In this document: positions 42,605 through 54,748 of the stretch, piece by piece | How positions within the stretch are numbered: the first letter of the stretch is position 1 | Layout: every line of letters begins with the position of its first letter | NCBI GenBank assembly: GCA_032622095.1 | Contig: CP136064.1 | Location: forward strand, 251,228,484-251,292,483 | DNA from: Siphonodentalium dalli | Taxonomy: Eukaryota; Mollusca; Scaphopoda; Gadilida; Siphonodentaliidae | Reading direction: 5' to 3' | Length of the DNA stretch: 64,000 nt | Position numbers and translations under genes: made by a program | The notes under the pieces: model-generated | The model's database searches: none | The model's input: the letters and a program-made list of their open reading frames with translations, nothing else | Told to the model about the DNA's origin: nothing

Positions 42605-42994
42605 CCCTTTACCCAACAAACCGACCAAAACCGGCCAAATAAAGCTTCAACAGCCTAAAATATCTTCGGTCTGTCTCAATAGAACCATACACATATGGAT
42701 ATCATTGGAACCGGCTCCTTGACCACATTGTGATAGTTACAGTTATGCCCTGTGCCATGCATTCTCTTATATATGCGAGTCGACCATAGGTCGCCTCGCA
42801 TATATAAGAGAATGCATTGGCCTAAAAAAACTTTTTTTTAACACTTTTTACCATTTTTTCTTACATTCTTTAACAATTTTATAATTTTTAATGTGTTTAG
42901 CCAATGCATTCTCTTATATATGCGAGGCGACCTATGGTCGACTCGCATATATAAGAGAATGCATTGGCACAGGGCCCTTCTGTTGGGTAAAGGG
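42605..42994 (+). mobile_element. Family B MITE, copy 8
   Basis: TTAA at 42601-42604 and 42995-42998. Both hairpins are present, the first lacking one A (GCCATGCATTC). It lies 115 bp from copy 7 inside family J. Confidence 0.88.
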
Positions 42995-43133
42995 TTAACA
43001 TCGTTCATAGAATACATTAGTGTATTTTGCACTCGATCATCACTGACTCAAATTCATTCATTTGTTGCACATTTTCAGTTGAATATACTAGGAGAGGGCC
43101 CCATAAATGGTTGAATTTAGGTACAGTAATGCC

Positions 43134-43252
43134 CTAAATAAAGTGAGAGCTTTCCGATGAATGGCAACAAGCCATATTTCCGACTAAATCCTGAAAAATT
43201 ACCCATCATTCTGCTGTGGTTATAAAGGTGTCGATTATTTAGGGCATTACTG
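43134..43252. mobile_element. Family A foldback MITE, copy 8, inside family J
   Basis: TA flanks in family J text (TTTAGGTA and TAGTGTCTCCCT). A short left end (CAGTAATGCCCTAAATAAAG) and a full right arm. Confidence 0.88.
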
Positions 43253-43756
43253 TAGTGTCTCCCTTTAACCCCTGCATGTCGATTTCGTGGATATTTCAGT
43301 TAAGAATAATTATTATAACAGAGGTTTTCAATCATTTTAAAGTTTTCAAAGACCAACATGTATTGTGCGCTTATTTCAGTGAATCAAACTGATTGGTGAG
43401 TACCAAGACACCTAGTCCACTGAAATAAATGTAGCATTAAACTAATATTTCTGAAAACTCCAATCAAGATCGTGAACATCTGAACTACGCATAATGATAG
43501 TACAGAAGTTTCTACAATATTATGTACAAACTGTGTCATATTATTTATGATACATAATCTGTGCAGGGTAGAGTCAGTAAATTTTTCCTCTGGGGTTCGA
43601 CCTCATGGTATTTACTAATGTCTATTTACGCTCTACATCTTATAAAATAAATGACATGTTGTAATGTTACCCATAGTGATAATTAACATGGGATTCAAAC
43701 AATGGGTCAACAACCTGATGACTCGCCAGCTGGGCAGTTACTGACCAGTACATGTA

Positions 43757-43890
43757 CAGTAATGCCCTAAATAATCGACTCCTTTATAAACCACAGCAGA
43801 ATTATGGGTAATTTTTCAGGATTTAGTCGGAAATATGGCTTGTTGCCATTCATCGGAAAGCTCTCAGTGAGATTATTTAAGGCATTACTG
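43757..43890. mobile_element. Family A foldback MITE, copy 9
   Basis: TA flanks. Full left arm ending GGAAAGCTCTCAGTGAG, right arm reduced to ATTATTTAAGGCATTACTG. Confidence 0.85.
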
Positions 43891-43959
43891 TATATGGTAG
43901 TAGCAGCTGTATTTTTTATGACACGCAGCTCACACCACAGTTGACGTTCTGTTCAGTTT

Positions 43960-44143
43960 CTTTTTGCCCTAATTTGCAGAAGATAAAATGCATAATTGAG
44001 GTGACTAACGGATGAACATAACCAACTTCAGAGGTTCCCAGAGGGTGAATTTGGTGAAGCTAACCTGCAGTGTGGGATAGTGTCACTAAATTACCCTCTG
44101 GGGTCCTCATTTTGCAAATGTCAGACACACTAATTCCAGACTT
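43960..44143. mobile_element. Family E hAT-like MITE, copy 10, right half
   Basis: Inner section text (GCAGAAGATAAAATGCATAA, GAGGTGACTAACGG) then the second palindrome AGAGGTTCCCAGAGGGTG to GTCAGACACACTAATTCC. The left half is missing. Confidence 0.65.
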
Positions 44144-44212
44144 GATAAGACATAAACCATTTGAAAAGAGGGCATTGCAAGACAAATTGACTATTTTATG
44201 TCAAAGCAGCTA

Positions 44213-44554
44213 CAGTAATGCCCTAAATAATCAACTCCTTAACCACAGCAGAATAATGGGTAATTTTTAGTCGGAAATATGGCTTGTTGCCATTCATCGG
44301 AAAGCTCTCACAAATTTGTTTTAACTATACACAAAACAATATTTCAATTAATAATTTTTTTACAGTTTAATCAACATTCGAAGTTGGTCACTGACTGACA
44401 TTCACAATTGCATCATCAACGCAGCATCTCACCATGCCAGAAATACACACTCTCTACGTTGGTGATAAAGCTGATCACATCAACGCGGTCGAGTAACAAA
44501 GTAATATCGGTGGTCAACATCGTTAAGGAGGGTCGATTAATTAGAGCATAGCTG
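44213..44554. mobile_element. Family A, copy 10, with a 215-bp replacement
   Basis: The left arm CAGTAATGCCCTAAATAATC runs to GGAAAGCTCTCA at 44310. The outer right end reappears at 44526 (GGAGGGTCGATTAATTAGAG, CATAGCTG). The sequence between is unrelated and unassigned. Confidence 0.6.
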
Positions 44555-44839
44555 TGAAAAGAACACATAGACAGAACACAACGAGCATCTTAATCAAGAA
44601 TCCTTTATCGAACGAGTTGCTGACAGCGCAAGGATATATTTCGCGAGAGCTTGAATGAAATGTAACTATGCGAAGTCTGCAACAAGATCGATAACAGATT
44701 TGAGATTATGATACAAGTTGAGTTCTGTATTTATTCTACACCGCTGTATCAGATAAATTCAATCCATGACTGTCACCTACATTGATGCTACAGCTACCTT
44801 TATTGTGATTTAAGTCTGATGAATGATCAGTAATGATCG

Positions 44840-45160
44840 GAGCATATCAGGGAAATAACCATGCCAACTTTGGTTCAAATCAAATAATCCAAACTGGAGT
44901 TATAGTGGGAAACCAAAAATGTTAACAGACGGTCAAATTTGAAGTCGAAAAAGGGCCGTAACTCATGTAAAAATAATTGGATGGAACCCATATTCGAACT
45001 TAGTCTGTATTTTTAGCTGGGAATTACACACACCAACTTTGGTTTAGATCAAATAATCCAAACTATAGTTATCGATCGGAAACCAAAAATGTTAACAGGC
45101 GGACAGGTGGATGAATGGACGGATTACATAATACAATCCTTTTTCAAAAAGGCTTATAAT
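44840..45160. repeat. Family I repeat
   Basis: Two units with CCAAACTGGAGTTATAGTGG, AAGTCGAAAAAGGGCCGTAA and CCAACTTTGGTTTAGATCAA, ending in GGCGGACAGGTGGATG and CCTTTTTCAAAAAGGC. Closest to the copy at 8098-8640. Confidence 0.6.
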
Positions 45161-45164
45161 TTAA

Positions 45165-46490
45165 AACTGGTGATTTGGAGAAATAACCTCTTTCTGTTTT
45201 AAAATGAATAATAAATAAATAAAAAAATAATTTATATTATGGTCATGGTTTCTATTTTTCATATAAATTTACTAATCCCTAAACGCAGAACATCCACAAA
45301 CTGCTCCAACTCAAAGTAAATGCCGAAAGTAATAAAAATAAATACATCTTCAGAGAAAGAATTCTGAGATCATACAGTATGTGTAAATTCATGAGGCATT
45401 TTGCCACATTTGCATACTTTCTAACTGGCAGTTTATCAACATGGTTTTTGTAATTCCGAGAGTTGCTCCTCATGCAGTGTGTTCTTTGATATTTGATAAC
45501 TTCTGTTCTAGAAATGGTTCCTGGGATTAAAATAGAAGGCGTTGGTATGTTCACTATATTCTCTGATCATTTTTTGGCTTCATCCATTGATTTTCTGTCC
45601 TGCCCAGTACACGCGCTACCGATATAATCGCCTGAACAATAACATTGACCGTATTGATATTTCTGTCAAAGATCATCAGATTCTAGACATAAACAAATCT
45701 CGGTAATTTGCTGCAATAACAATCTTACATTGATGGATGCAAATTTGCATACACTAGATACAATGTTGCATAAGTAACCTTTCACTTGCCTTCATTCCAG
45801 GCAGTGGATGGTATCAGCATTAAATGCATTTCCGATTAATTCTTTCAAGAGTTAAATGATCATGCTGATTGGCAATAGAACCGATGCCCACTTAGGCTAC
45901 CTCTCAGTGTGATATTGAAACAAAAAGTACACATGGCTCTGCCCTCAAAATTAGGAATGAGAGGCCGATCATGATCGGTAGATGTTTAACAAATACCTTG
46001 GCGATAGCGATTAGCTATACAAACTTGAAATCAAAAGCTCAAATAATTTGTCTTAAGAAAGGGTTAAAGTATTTGGGGTGGGGAGGAGTAGTTTTGAATC
46101 TCTTAACTCTGTCACTATATTCACCCAAGGACCTCTCACTGTGAGATCCAACGGTTTAGTGATTTCGGAGGATATGTTTAGGAGTTTAAGTTAACTCATT
46201 GGAAGCAAAAGTGATAAATCCCTATCTCTGCCACTTTTGACATGCCAGATATTCCAAACTTATTCACTTCTAAAGAGAAATTATAATTTGTTGACAAGCC
46301 AGACTGCTTTGAACAACATACATGTAGGGGATTCCATCTCATATTTAAATGGTACTTTAATTACCCCCCCCACTTCCACCATTCTCCCCAGTTGTTATTT
46401 GTTTATCAAACATGGACAGATAAGATCAGAATTTAATATTTGTTTTTGTTAAATTGAGCAAGGAGTTAAATCTAACAAAAAAAAATAAAA
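45165..46490. other. AT-rich stretch, no gene recognised
   Basis: No family member, RNA gene or domain-like frame was found. A C-run with CCCCCCCACTTCCACC lies at about 46364-46380. Confidence 0.5.
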
Positions 46491-46494
46491 AAAT

Positions 46495-46920
46495 TATTTC
46501 GATTTTTTTTATTTTGAAAAAGGGTCATAACTCCTTTAAAATAAATCGGATCAAACCCATATTCGAACTTGATCTCTATTTTGGGCTGAGAAACGTACAA
46601 CCAAATTTTTTTCCAAACAAATAAAAGATATTTGAGTTATGGCAGCATGCGTGAATTCTAAGTCGAAAAGGGGCCATAACTCTGTAACAAAAACTCGGAT
46701 CAAACCCAAATTCGAATTCGATCTGTATTTTGGGCTGAGAAACCCATATACAAAATGTGGTTCTGAATAGATAGAATATGTTTGAGTTATCGCATTACAC
46801 GTAAAGTGTCTACAGACGGACAGACGGATGGACAGACGGACGGTACAACGACGAGTGGTCAATCCAGACGTCGACACTATGTGTACCATACTATGGTATG
46901 GGTACACATAAAAATGTCCC
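46495..46920. repeat. Family I repeat, long copy with tail
   Basis: Units with GGGTCATAACTCC and GGGGCCATAACTCTG, each with CAAACCCA(T/A)ATTCGAA and TGTATTTTGGGCTGAGAAAC. The tail is GACGGACAGACGGATGGACA and GACGGACGG, then a hairpin ATGTGTACCATA/TATGGTATGGGTACACAT. Confidence 0.65.
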
Positions 46921-47444
46921 ATGGCAAATTTAATGATGTGGCATGTTAGAATCCAATTGTTGCCACAGCATTTCCCAATTGGCATTGCTTATTCCCGTGG
47001 CCAATTTCAAGGACTGCATGGCTAAATTGTGCAATGATATTATCAAAATAGTTTCGCAATTTTGTGCAATGCTCTCTGATGGATCAAATCATGATGGGAG
47101 TATAAATAGTCAGCATTTTCACTAAATCAAAAATCATAAAAAACGAGAACTTGAATCTGAGGCCTTGGCTGCCATTCATTTAGCTATCCAGATATCCGTT
47201 TAGCGATATCCGGATTATTGAAGTTTATATTGAGAACTCATAGGGCGAAACGGTAGGCATCAACATGCATGTTGTCAAAATCCTATTGTTTTGACACACT
47301 TTCTTGCTCGTTTCTACTTGAGTAGACTTTTACTTGATTAATTGATTACTTAATCAATGTTAACACCGAATCATCTGATTGGATATCCGAATATTGTATT
47401 GCTACTGGTACAATGCCGGGTCATTTAAAGTGTTACCAGGCAGG

Positions 47445-48362
47445 CCTCAAAATATGATGCTGGACATTTGCAGAATTAGTCCCCATAGGGTGAATTTAGT
47501 GACGATACCCCGCACATCGGGCTAGCATCAATAAATTCATCCTCTGTGGAGCTTATTCTGCGCTTAGGCCTCATCTTCTCTGGAAAGCATCTTTGTTATC
47601 AAATTAACAAGTTATTTTAGTTTCTTTAGAAAGTTTCATTTTCTTTTTTTAGTTTTTAATAGTTTCTCTATATTCCCAAATTGGCAGACGACATAATTAA
47701 CAATCGAGGTGCCCAATGGGCCGGTGCACATCACCATCTTATCCATCTGGGAATAAATCTGTGTCTATAGGTCTCCCATAGCAGATGAGGCCATGAAGAA
47801 TGAATGATGAATTTGGTGATGCTAGCCTGCTGTGTGCGGTATAGCGTCACTTAATTCACCCTCTCGCCTCGGAGACCTCATTCTGTAAATGTGACCCGCC
47901 ATATCAAATCCAGTCGTAAGTCGGGATTTTTTTACCCTGTGCCAATGCATTCTCTTATATATGCGAGTCGACCATAGGTCGCCTCGCATATATAAGAGAA
48001 TGCATTGGCCTAACAATTTTTTATCATTTTTTTTTAATAAATGTTTCTTACATTTTTTAGGACATAAAATAAAAAACATCCATTACCCTGCAGGGAGCCC
48101 CACACATATATAGAAGCATATAGAAGAGTGTCGTCTGCTCATGTTTGTCTGGGGCTCTGTATGGGTAAAATTATAAAATTGTTAAAGAATACAAGAAAAA
48201 ATTATTAAAATTGTAAAAAAAAATTGTTAGGCCAATGCATTCTCTTATATATGCGAGGCGACCTATGGTCAACTCGCATATATAAGAGAATGCATTGGCA
48301 CAGGGTAAAAAAATCCCGACTTACGACTGGATTTGATATGGCGGGTCACAAATGTCAAGCTC
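47445..48362. mobile_element. Family E hAT-like MITE, copy 11, split by element L
   Basis: A worn copy: first palindrome at 47470-47560, inner section (CCCAATGGGCCGGTGCACAT), second palindrome to CATTCTGTAAAT, then the insertion at 47891, then GTCAAGCTCGCC. No clean TSD. Confidence 0.65.
47891..48349. mobile_element. Element L: GTGACCCGCC ends, carries the shared hairpins
   Basis: AAAT flanks (47887-47890, 48350-48353) surround a 37-bp terminal inverted repeat beginning GTGACCCGCCATATCAAATC. Inside are two 69-nt hairpins (about 47939-48009, 48230-48300) identical in core to those of family B, with CCCTGTG and CCTAACAATTTTT flanks. The centre has an unrelated insert with CCTGCAGGGAGCCCC. The TIRs and target site do not match family B. 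Confidence 0.85.
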
Positions 48363-48796
48363 GCCTTATTATGAGGCCTGTTACCGGGTATAGTGTGATG
48401 ACGATTGTTATCCATAGTAGCCCAGGGGTATGTTTCAATATATTTTAAAACAAACGATTCATTTAGATATCATGCAGTCAGGAAATGACATTTATCTATA
48501 TATAGCCACTTATAAAGTAATGAAACATTGAGGCCTCTGTCAACCTGTTGTTAATTACATTAGGTTGTTCTGTCTGATATTGACATATGCATCTGATCTG
48601 CTTTGATCCCAGGCATCATTAAGTTTATGGAGCCTTTTCAATATGGCATGCAGCTGTCTGATTTGTGTTTGATTTATTTTTAATATTCCATCGGAGATAG
48701 TTATTATAGATTTATTGTCATCTGATGTTATAATAAGTATATCTCACAGCCTAGGGTATACCAATACCAGTAAATGCATTGTACCGTTACCGTTAA

Positions 48797-49248
48797 AGGT
48801 ACTCAATCTGATTTAAAGCTCCTAAATTACTATTTCTTTGGCTTTGGGGGTAAAAAATATTTGATTCGAATCGAGGAACCCATCCATCAAAGCTCATGGT
48901 GATCAGATATCGGTTTTTGAAGTTTGTTATTTCAATTATTTGTGGCCCAGAAACACGCCGTCAAATGGATGGTCTCGGTCAAAATTGTGGATGAAGATGG
49001 ATAACACTAAAAACAAGTGGTAATAATGATATCAAATTTCGTGAATACTCAAGTGATAATATGGCCATATTTCGTTGAACAAAATGTTGATAAATAACAT
49101 GATTTGGGAAATTTGATACCACAGTTGACAGAGGTTAGCATTATTTTGTTGCAATTAATCAATTCAGATAACTAAAGCGTATTTTGAAGAAATGTTGTTG
49201 TTGTTGTATCTTGATGATATGGGGACCCTCTGATCGGATTGAGTACCT
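48797..49248. mobile_element. Family G MITE (TTAA target), copy 4
   Basis: TTAA at 48793-48796 and 49249-49252. The ends AGGTACTCAATCTGATTTAA and GATCGGATTGAGTACCT form a clear inverted repeat. The fullest copy, 452 bp. Confidence 0.88.
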
Positions 49249-49284
49249 TTAAGTAATATAACTGTATACAGTGCTGTTAATTAA

Positions 49285-49380
49285 CTGTTTCATGACGGGA
49301 GCTGCGCTGGTACAGCATTAAGGATCCTGCAGTGCCAGTGCTTTCTCTTATTTATGCGAGCCTCCGGGCCCATAGGGAGT
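49285..49380. mobile_element. Family C end fragment
   Basis: TTAA followed by CTGTTTCATGACGGGAGCTG, GGTACAGCATTAAGGATCCT and half a hairpin (GTGCTTTCTCTTATTTATGC). The other end is missing. Confidence 0.6.
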
Positions 49381-49920
49381 TGAACAATTACTGAAAACCA
49401 TATATAACCTAGACCTCTATAGATACCAACAAATTTAATTTTCTTATCGAAAATCAAACAAAATTGTGTCCTTCATGTAGCACTTCTTGTTCCAAACATG
49501 TTATTTTAACCAATAGAATAAAAATAAAAATTAGCCTGGTACCCTCAATGCATCTTTAAATGTAATCCAGAGGTTAACTACCTCGTGCCTATTGTTAAAT
49601 ATACTAGGTAGGCAGGTGAAGCTAATTTATTAACATAGTCATCAATCCTCATATTGAAAGCGCGATGCAACAAGAAGTGCTTTAGAAGTGAATAAAAGAC
49701 TTATTGATCAAAACACCATTATGAACCGATGACCTCAATATCGAGAACACACAAAAGCAATGCAGCTTCAATGCTTCCTTGATCCACATTATAATAATGT
49801 CAGCCAGGTGTTACATGCACTATTATATACTGAAGAATTCTATTGAGATTCGAACAATCATGAATTCTTCCTCTGAACATATTAGTATTTGTGCACAGGC
49901 GTAGGAAGAGTTGAGCATCC
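49381..49920. other. AT-rich stretch, no gene recognised
   Basis: No family member or coding signal could be assigned between the family C fragment and the family K remnant. Confidence 0.45.
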
Positions 49921-49924
49921 ATTG

Positions 49925-50125
49925 AAGGTCATTCTAAGTAACTCTTCACAATAAGCCAGCCCTATAAATATCCACTCAGCCAAAGCAAATGCAAAAAGAT
50001 ATAAAAACAAAAATTTTGGTCAATTCGGATTAACATTCGTAACAAATAACTACTTTGAGCAAGATTATTCTTAATTTCTATTTGATCACCCTACAGGAGT
50101 GCATGCTTCACATCACTGTAAGGTT
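49925..50125 (-). repeat. Family K fragment
   Basis: TCAATTCGGATTAACATTCG, TTTGATCACCCTACAGGAG and TTCACATCACTGTAA correspond to the end of the K copy at 58707-59058 in the same orientation. The other half is not recognisable. Confidence 0.5.
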
Positions 50126-50140
50126 TGAAAATTTTATGTT

Positions 50141-50352
50141 CAGAATGCCCTAAATAATCGACTCCTTAACCACAAAATAATGATGGGTAATTTTTCAGGA
50201 TTTAGTCGGAAATATGGCTTGTTGCCATTCATCGGAAAGCTCTCACTGAGAGCTTTCCAATGAATGGCAACAAGCCATATTTCCGAATAAATCCTGAAAA
50301 ATTACCCATAATTCTGCTGTGGTTAAGGAGTCGATTATTTAGGGCATTACTG
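50141..50352. mobile_element. Family A foldback MITE, copy 11 (both arms)
   Basis: Full left arm (AATGCCCTAAATAATCGACT to GGAAAGCTCTCAC) and full right arm ending GGGCATTACTG, TA on the right. The outer left 3-4 bases are worn (CAGAATGCC). A near-perfect 210-bp hairpin. Confidence 0.9.
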
Positions 50353-50379
50353 TAACTCTAGAGATCAAGAAGCAAGACC

Positions 50380-50848
50380 AAGTCTGGATATAGTGTGTCT
50401 GACATTTACAGAAGGAGGTCCCCAGAGGGTGAATTGTGACGCTACCCCGCACAGTGGGCAAGCATCACCAAATTCACCCTCAGGGGTACTCATTCTGCTT
50501 AGGTCTTATCTTCTGTGAAGTAGATATTAAATCTCAAATTGACAAGTTTTTTAGTTACTTTTTCCCTTCTGTTCAGTTTCTATATATGTATCTCCTACCG
50601 GTAATTTGCAGAAGATAAAATGCCACATCAAGGTGACTATTAGGTGACAATCACCAACTTCAACTGGGGAACTTCATTCTGATCCCAGGTCTCCCATAGC
50701 AGTTGCGGCCTAATCAGAATGAGGTCCCCAGACTGTGAATTTGGGGATGCTAGCCCATTCAATGTGTGGGATAGTGTCACTAAATTTACCCTCTGGGGAC
50801 CTCATTCTGCAAATATCAGACACTATTTCAAAGCAGCTGGGGCTTGGC
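50380..50848. mobile_element. Family E hAT-like MITE, copy 12, long form
   Basis: Left end CAAGTCTGGATATAGTGTG, two palindromes, inner section with GCAGAAGATAAAATGCCACA, and a disturbed right end (CTATTTCAAAGCAGCTGGGG then CTTGG). TSD not readable. Family B copy 9 follows 25 bp later. Confidence 0.72.
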
Positions 50849-50877
50849 CACAGGAGCAACAAAAAAAAACTATTTAA

Positions 50878-51268
50878 CCCTTTACCCAACAGAAGGGCCC
50901 TGTGCCAATGCATTCTCTTATATATGCGAGTCGACCATAGGTCGCCTCGCATATATAAGAGAATGCATTGGCTTAACACATTAAAAATTATAAAATTGTT
51001 AAAGAATGTAAGAAAAAATGGTAAAAAGTGTTAAAAAAAGATTTTGTTTAGGCCAATGCATTCTCTTATATATGCGAGGCGACCTATGGTCGACTCGCAT
51101 ATATAAGAGAATGCATTGGCACAGGGCTAACTGTAACTATCACAATGTGGTCAAGGAGCCGGTTCCAATGATATCCATATTTGTATGGTTCTATTGAGAC
51201 AGACCGAAGATATTTTAGGCTGTTGAAGCTTTATTTGGCCGGTTCTGGCCGGTTTGTTGGGTAAAGGG
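50878..51268 (-). mobile_element. Family B MITE, copy 9 (inverted)
   Basis: TTAA at 50874-50877 and 51269-51272. Both hairpins intact. The inner end shows GGCCGGTTCTGGCCGGTTTG. Confidence 0.88.
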
Positions 51269-51274
51269 TTAAAC

Positions 51275-52006
51275 TTTCAGAAGTGCTGATAAATCATATA
51301 AAGGCAGCTTTCAATACCTACGTGTTGTAATGTTGTGAATGCATGACATTTGTTGAGTGCTAACTCTGTTCAATTGGGACCTATTATCTATTATCTCTTT
51401 TACTGTCAATATATAGTCTGCCGATAGGGTGTTTTACTGTACACATAAGGGTCTACAGTTTGTTGCATAAACTGTTGACATTATATAACACAGGTTGTGT
51501 ATAGTCACAGTGATTGCTGATAACAATATCTGAACTACTATTTATTTTAGAAAAAAAAATCTGTTGATCTTCAAGAGTTCAGTTAAACAGTATAGGCCAA
51601 GAGCCATGTCACACTGCCCCTGCATGCAAATATATTTCTATCAATGACAGTGTGCACTTGTAGTATCACCCGCGGTGGGGAACTAGTGTCCTTTGCCACA
51701 GTCCTTGTCAAAGTTACAAATTTCACCAATCAAACGCCAGACTCAACTAAAAGGAAGCCGTGCATGAGTGTAAATATATGGCAATGATCCATCTTTAAAT
51801 TACACCTTTTGTTATAAATTGATGAATGAGAGTAATCAACCCATGCTATCCCACCCTCCTCGCTCAAATGGACTGCCAAATAGCTTAAGAAATACTAGTA
51901 ACATGACAGAAGATAAATTAGACAATGAAAGAGAGAGAATTGGAGGGAGATAGAAGTAGAAAAGAACATAATAATTATACACATGAATATGCTTGGTCTG
52001 ACAAGT
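51275..52006. other. Stretch without recognised gene
   Basis: Unique-looking AT-rich DNA with a purine run (GAAAGAGAGAGAATTGGAGG near 51927). No frame or repeat could be assigned. Confidence 0.45.
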
Positions 52007-52014
52007 CATGCCAT

Positions 52015-52620
52015 CAGGGTCCGTGCTGGACCAAAATTTTCTTTAAATAATTTGCCAAATGAAAATATTTTTTGCCTAATTCTTTTAGAAATTGCCAAAT
52101 GCTATCTCTGATAGTACCATTTTCTACAACATTAAGTCTTATGTTTCGACACTCGGGTTTGAACAACGTATGCTATCGATAGGAAAGTTAATATTAATAT
52201 TTTAGTTAATACTCGCATCTCTATTGTAGTTTATCATACAACAATAAACCTATCACCGAACAATAAAATGATAGCAGGGTCCGGCTTCATCAGAAGGGCA
52301 CACCACAAGACGATTAGCTATGTAAACACCACCACACTAAATACCAGTAATCCCTCCACCCATCAATACTAATAGCTATCAGATTAACTGCATCTTAATA
52401 GAGATGTTAACTTTTCCTAAACCAAATAAAACATCATGAACTAATATAATTATATTGCAAGAGTTTTCAGAAATGAATGGTATTGATTGACCAATATTTG
52501 TCAACTGTTTTGGGAATTAAAAAGTGACTTGCCAAAACTTTTGCCAAATGAAAATATTTTTTGCCAAATGTGAATTATTTTTGCCACTGGCAAATTTGGC
52601 AAGTGGCAGCGCGAACCCTG
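52015..52620. mobile_element. hAT-like MITE, CAGGGTCCG ends, perfect 8-bp TSD
   Basis: TSD CATGCCAT (52007-52014, 52621-52628). The ends CAGGGTCCGTGCTGG and GGCAGCGCGAACCCTG are imperfect inverted repeats. Both subterminal regions repeat TTGCCAAATGAAAATATTTT, but in the same direction. No coding frame. A relative of the element at 6936-8097 by its end sequence. Confidence 0.88.
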
Positions 52621-52711
52621 CATGCCATCGACTGCCATGAAGGAGCGCACATGAAAACAAGCCAAAGCTCACTTATTTCCACTGTGGTCCTTTATAGTTA
52701 GTGGTGGTTAA

Positions 52712-53093
52712 CCCTTTACCCAACAAACCGGCCAAATAAAGCTTCAACAGCCTAAAATATCTTCGGTCTGTCTCAATAGAACCATACAAATATGGATATC
52801 ATTGGAACCGGCTCATTGACCACATTGTGATAGTTACAGTTATGCCCTGTGCCAATGCATTCTCTTATATATGCGAGTCGACCATAGGTCGCCTCGCATA
52901 TATAAGAGAATGCATTGGCCTAAAAAAAATCTTTTTTTAACACTTTTTACCATTTGTTCTTACATTCTTTAACAATTTTATAATTTTTAATGTGTTAAGC
53001 CAATGCATTCTCTTATATATGCGAGGCGACCTATGGTCGACTCGCATATATAAGAGAATGCATTGGCACAGGGCCGTTCTGTTGGGTAAATGG
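52712..53093 (+). mobile_element. Family B MITE, copy 10
   Basis: TTAA at 52708-52711 and 53094-53097. One GGCCAAAACC unit is lost from the left arm. Both hairpins intact. Confidence 0.88.
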
Positions 53094-53235
53094 TTAAATG
53101 CTGATCCAAGCCTCAAATGATAACCTGTCCCTGCAGGACACTGCTTCTGAGAGACGAGTAGATTATTGTGCTACCAGTCACCTGCGAGGCTGTGACAACT
53201 GACAAGTGACTCCATGAGCATTAGATCATGCCATG

Positions 53236-53696
53236 AATCTCTACTCTGGCGAATGGGTGTAGAAATCATATTCCACTAGTATAAAACATTCAAACTTTCT
53301 GAAATTTTGACGGGGAACCCTATAAAGTCGAAAAAATAATGGGGGGAATATATTTCTCAGTTAGTATCTGTTCCTTAATAATGTACTTCACTGTAGATGA
53401 ATCTTCCAATTCCAAAATGCATGCTTTTCCATGGTATTTGTGAGCCGATATCACAATAAACAATGAATTAATTAATCAGGAGCAAAGCAAAATCACTCAC
53501 AAATTTCTTTAAATCGCGAAAGTTCGAGTTGGGCCCTACACTAACAGTGAAGTACATTATTAAGGAACACAGAATAACTAAGAAATATATTCCCCGCATT
53601 ATTTTTTCGACTTTATAAGGTTCCCTGTCAAAACTTCAAAAAGTTCAAAGGTTTTGCACCATATGATCTCTATGGGCGTTAGCCAGAGTAGAGATT
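53236..53696. mobile_element. Foldback element N with AATCTCTACTCTGGC ends
   Basis: Long inverted arms: ATAAAGTCGAAAAAATAATG and TTAATAATGTACTTCACTG on the left; AGTGAAGTACATTATTAAGG and CATTATTTTTTCGACTTTAT on the right. Ends AATCTCTACTCTGGC and GCCAGAGTAGAGATT. Its right edge is the TTAA used by family B copy 11. TSD not clear. Confidence 0.75.
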
Positions 53697-53698
53697 AA

Positions 53699-54144
53699 CC
53701 CTTTACCCAACAAAACGGCCAAAACCGCCCAAATAAAGCTTCAACAGCCTAAAATATCTTCGGTCTGTCTCAATAACACCATACAAATATGGATATCATT
53801 GGAACCGGTTCATTGACCACATTGTGATGGTTACAGTTATGCCCTGTGCCAATGCATTCTCTTATATATGCGAGTCGACCATAGGTCGCCTCGCATATAT
53901 AAGAGAATGCATTGGCCTAAAAAAAAAACTTTTTACCATTTTTTCTTACATTCTTTAACAATTTAAAAAAAAAATCTTACATTTTTTAACAATTTTTATA
54001 ATATTTTTCTACATTCTTTGACAATTTTATCATTTTTAATATGTGTTAAGCCAATGTATTCTCTTATATATGCGAGGCGACCTATGGTCGACTCGCATAT
54101 ATTAGAGAATACATTGGCACAGGGCCGTTCTGTTGGGTAAAGGG
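53699..54144 (+). mobile_element. Family B MITE, copy 11 (expanded spacer)
   Basis: TTAA at 53695-53698 and 54145-54148. The AT-rich spacer between hairpins contains three CTTACATT(C/T)TTTAACAA units, so the copy is 446 bp rather than 390. The second hairpin has GCCAATGTATTC. It shares these features with copy 12. Confidence 0.88.
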
Positions 54145-54290
54145 TTAATGGCATGATATACATGAGCATCTACAGGCTTTATTTGATAAATAGAATAATA
54201 TCTATGGTATATTAAGGTATATGATTGAGATATATCTCTTGGTCTTGAGTTTGATATGTAGACGGTTGCCCACCATGCAGTATCCCTTAA

Positions 54291-54748
54291 CCCTTTACCC
54301 AACAAACCGGCCAAAACCGGCCAAATAAAGCTTCAACAGCCTAAAATATCTTCGGTCTGTCTCAATAACACCATACAAATATGGATATCATTGGAACCGG
54401 TTCATTGACCACATTGTGATGGTTACAGTTATGCCCTGTGCCAATGCATTCTCTTATATATGCGAGTCGACAATAGGTCGCCTCACATATATAAGAGAAT
54501 GCATTGGCCTAAAAAAAATCTTTTTTAAAAACTTTTTACCATTTTTTCTTACATTCTTTAACAATTTAAAAAAAAAATTCTTACATTTTTTAACAATTTA
54601 AAAAATATTTTTCTACATTCTTTGACAATTTTATCATTTTTAATATGTGTTAAGCCAATGTATTCTCTTATATATGCGAGGTGACCTATGGTCGACTCGC
54701 ATATATAAGAGAATGCATTGGCACAGGGCCGTTCTGTTGGGTAAAGGG
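54291..54748 (+). mobile_element. Family B MITE, copy 12 (tandem duplicate of copy 11)
   Basis: TTAA at 54287-54290 and 54749-54752. It has the same expanded spacer as copy 11. The 146 bp after each copy (GGCATGATATACATGAGCAT to ACCATGCAGTATCCC) are almost identical, so copy plus flank was duplicated in tandem. Confidence 0.9.

Larger units (their letters stand above)
42172..43264. mobile_element. Family J element (TTAA target) hosting two B and one A
   Basis: TTAA at 42168-42171 and 43265-43268. The left arm AGGGAGGCTGTACCTAAAT, CATTTATATTCAACTGAAAA and TTTGAGTCAGTGATGAG is inverted in the right arm (TCATCACTGACTCAAATTC, TTTCAGTTGAATATA, AATTTAGGTA, then GTGTCTCCCT). B copies 7 and 8 fill the centre and A copy 8 sits near the right end. 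Confidence 0.82.

Noticed and set aside
46551-46985. 144-codon minus-strand frame
   Set aside because: Entirely made of family I repeat units and their GACGGACGG tail.
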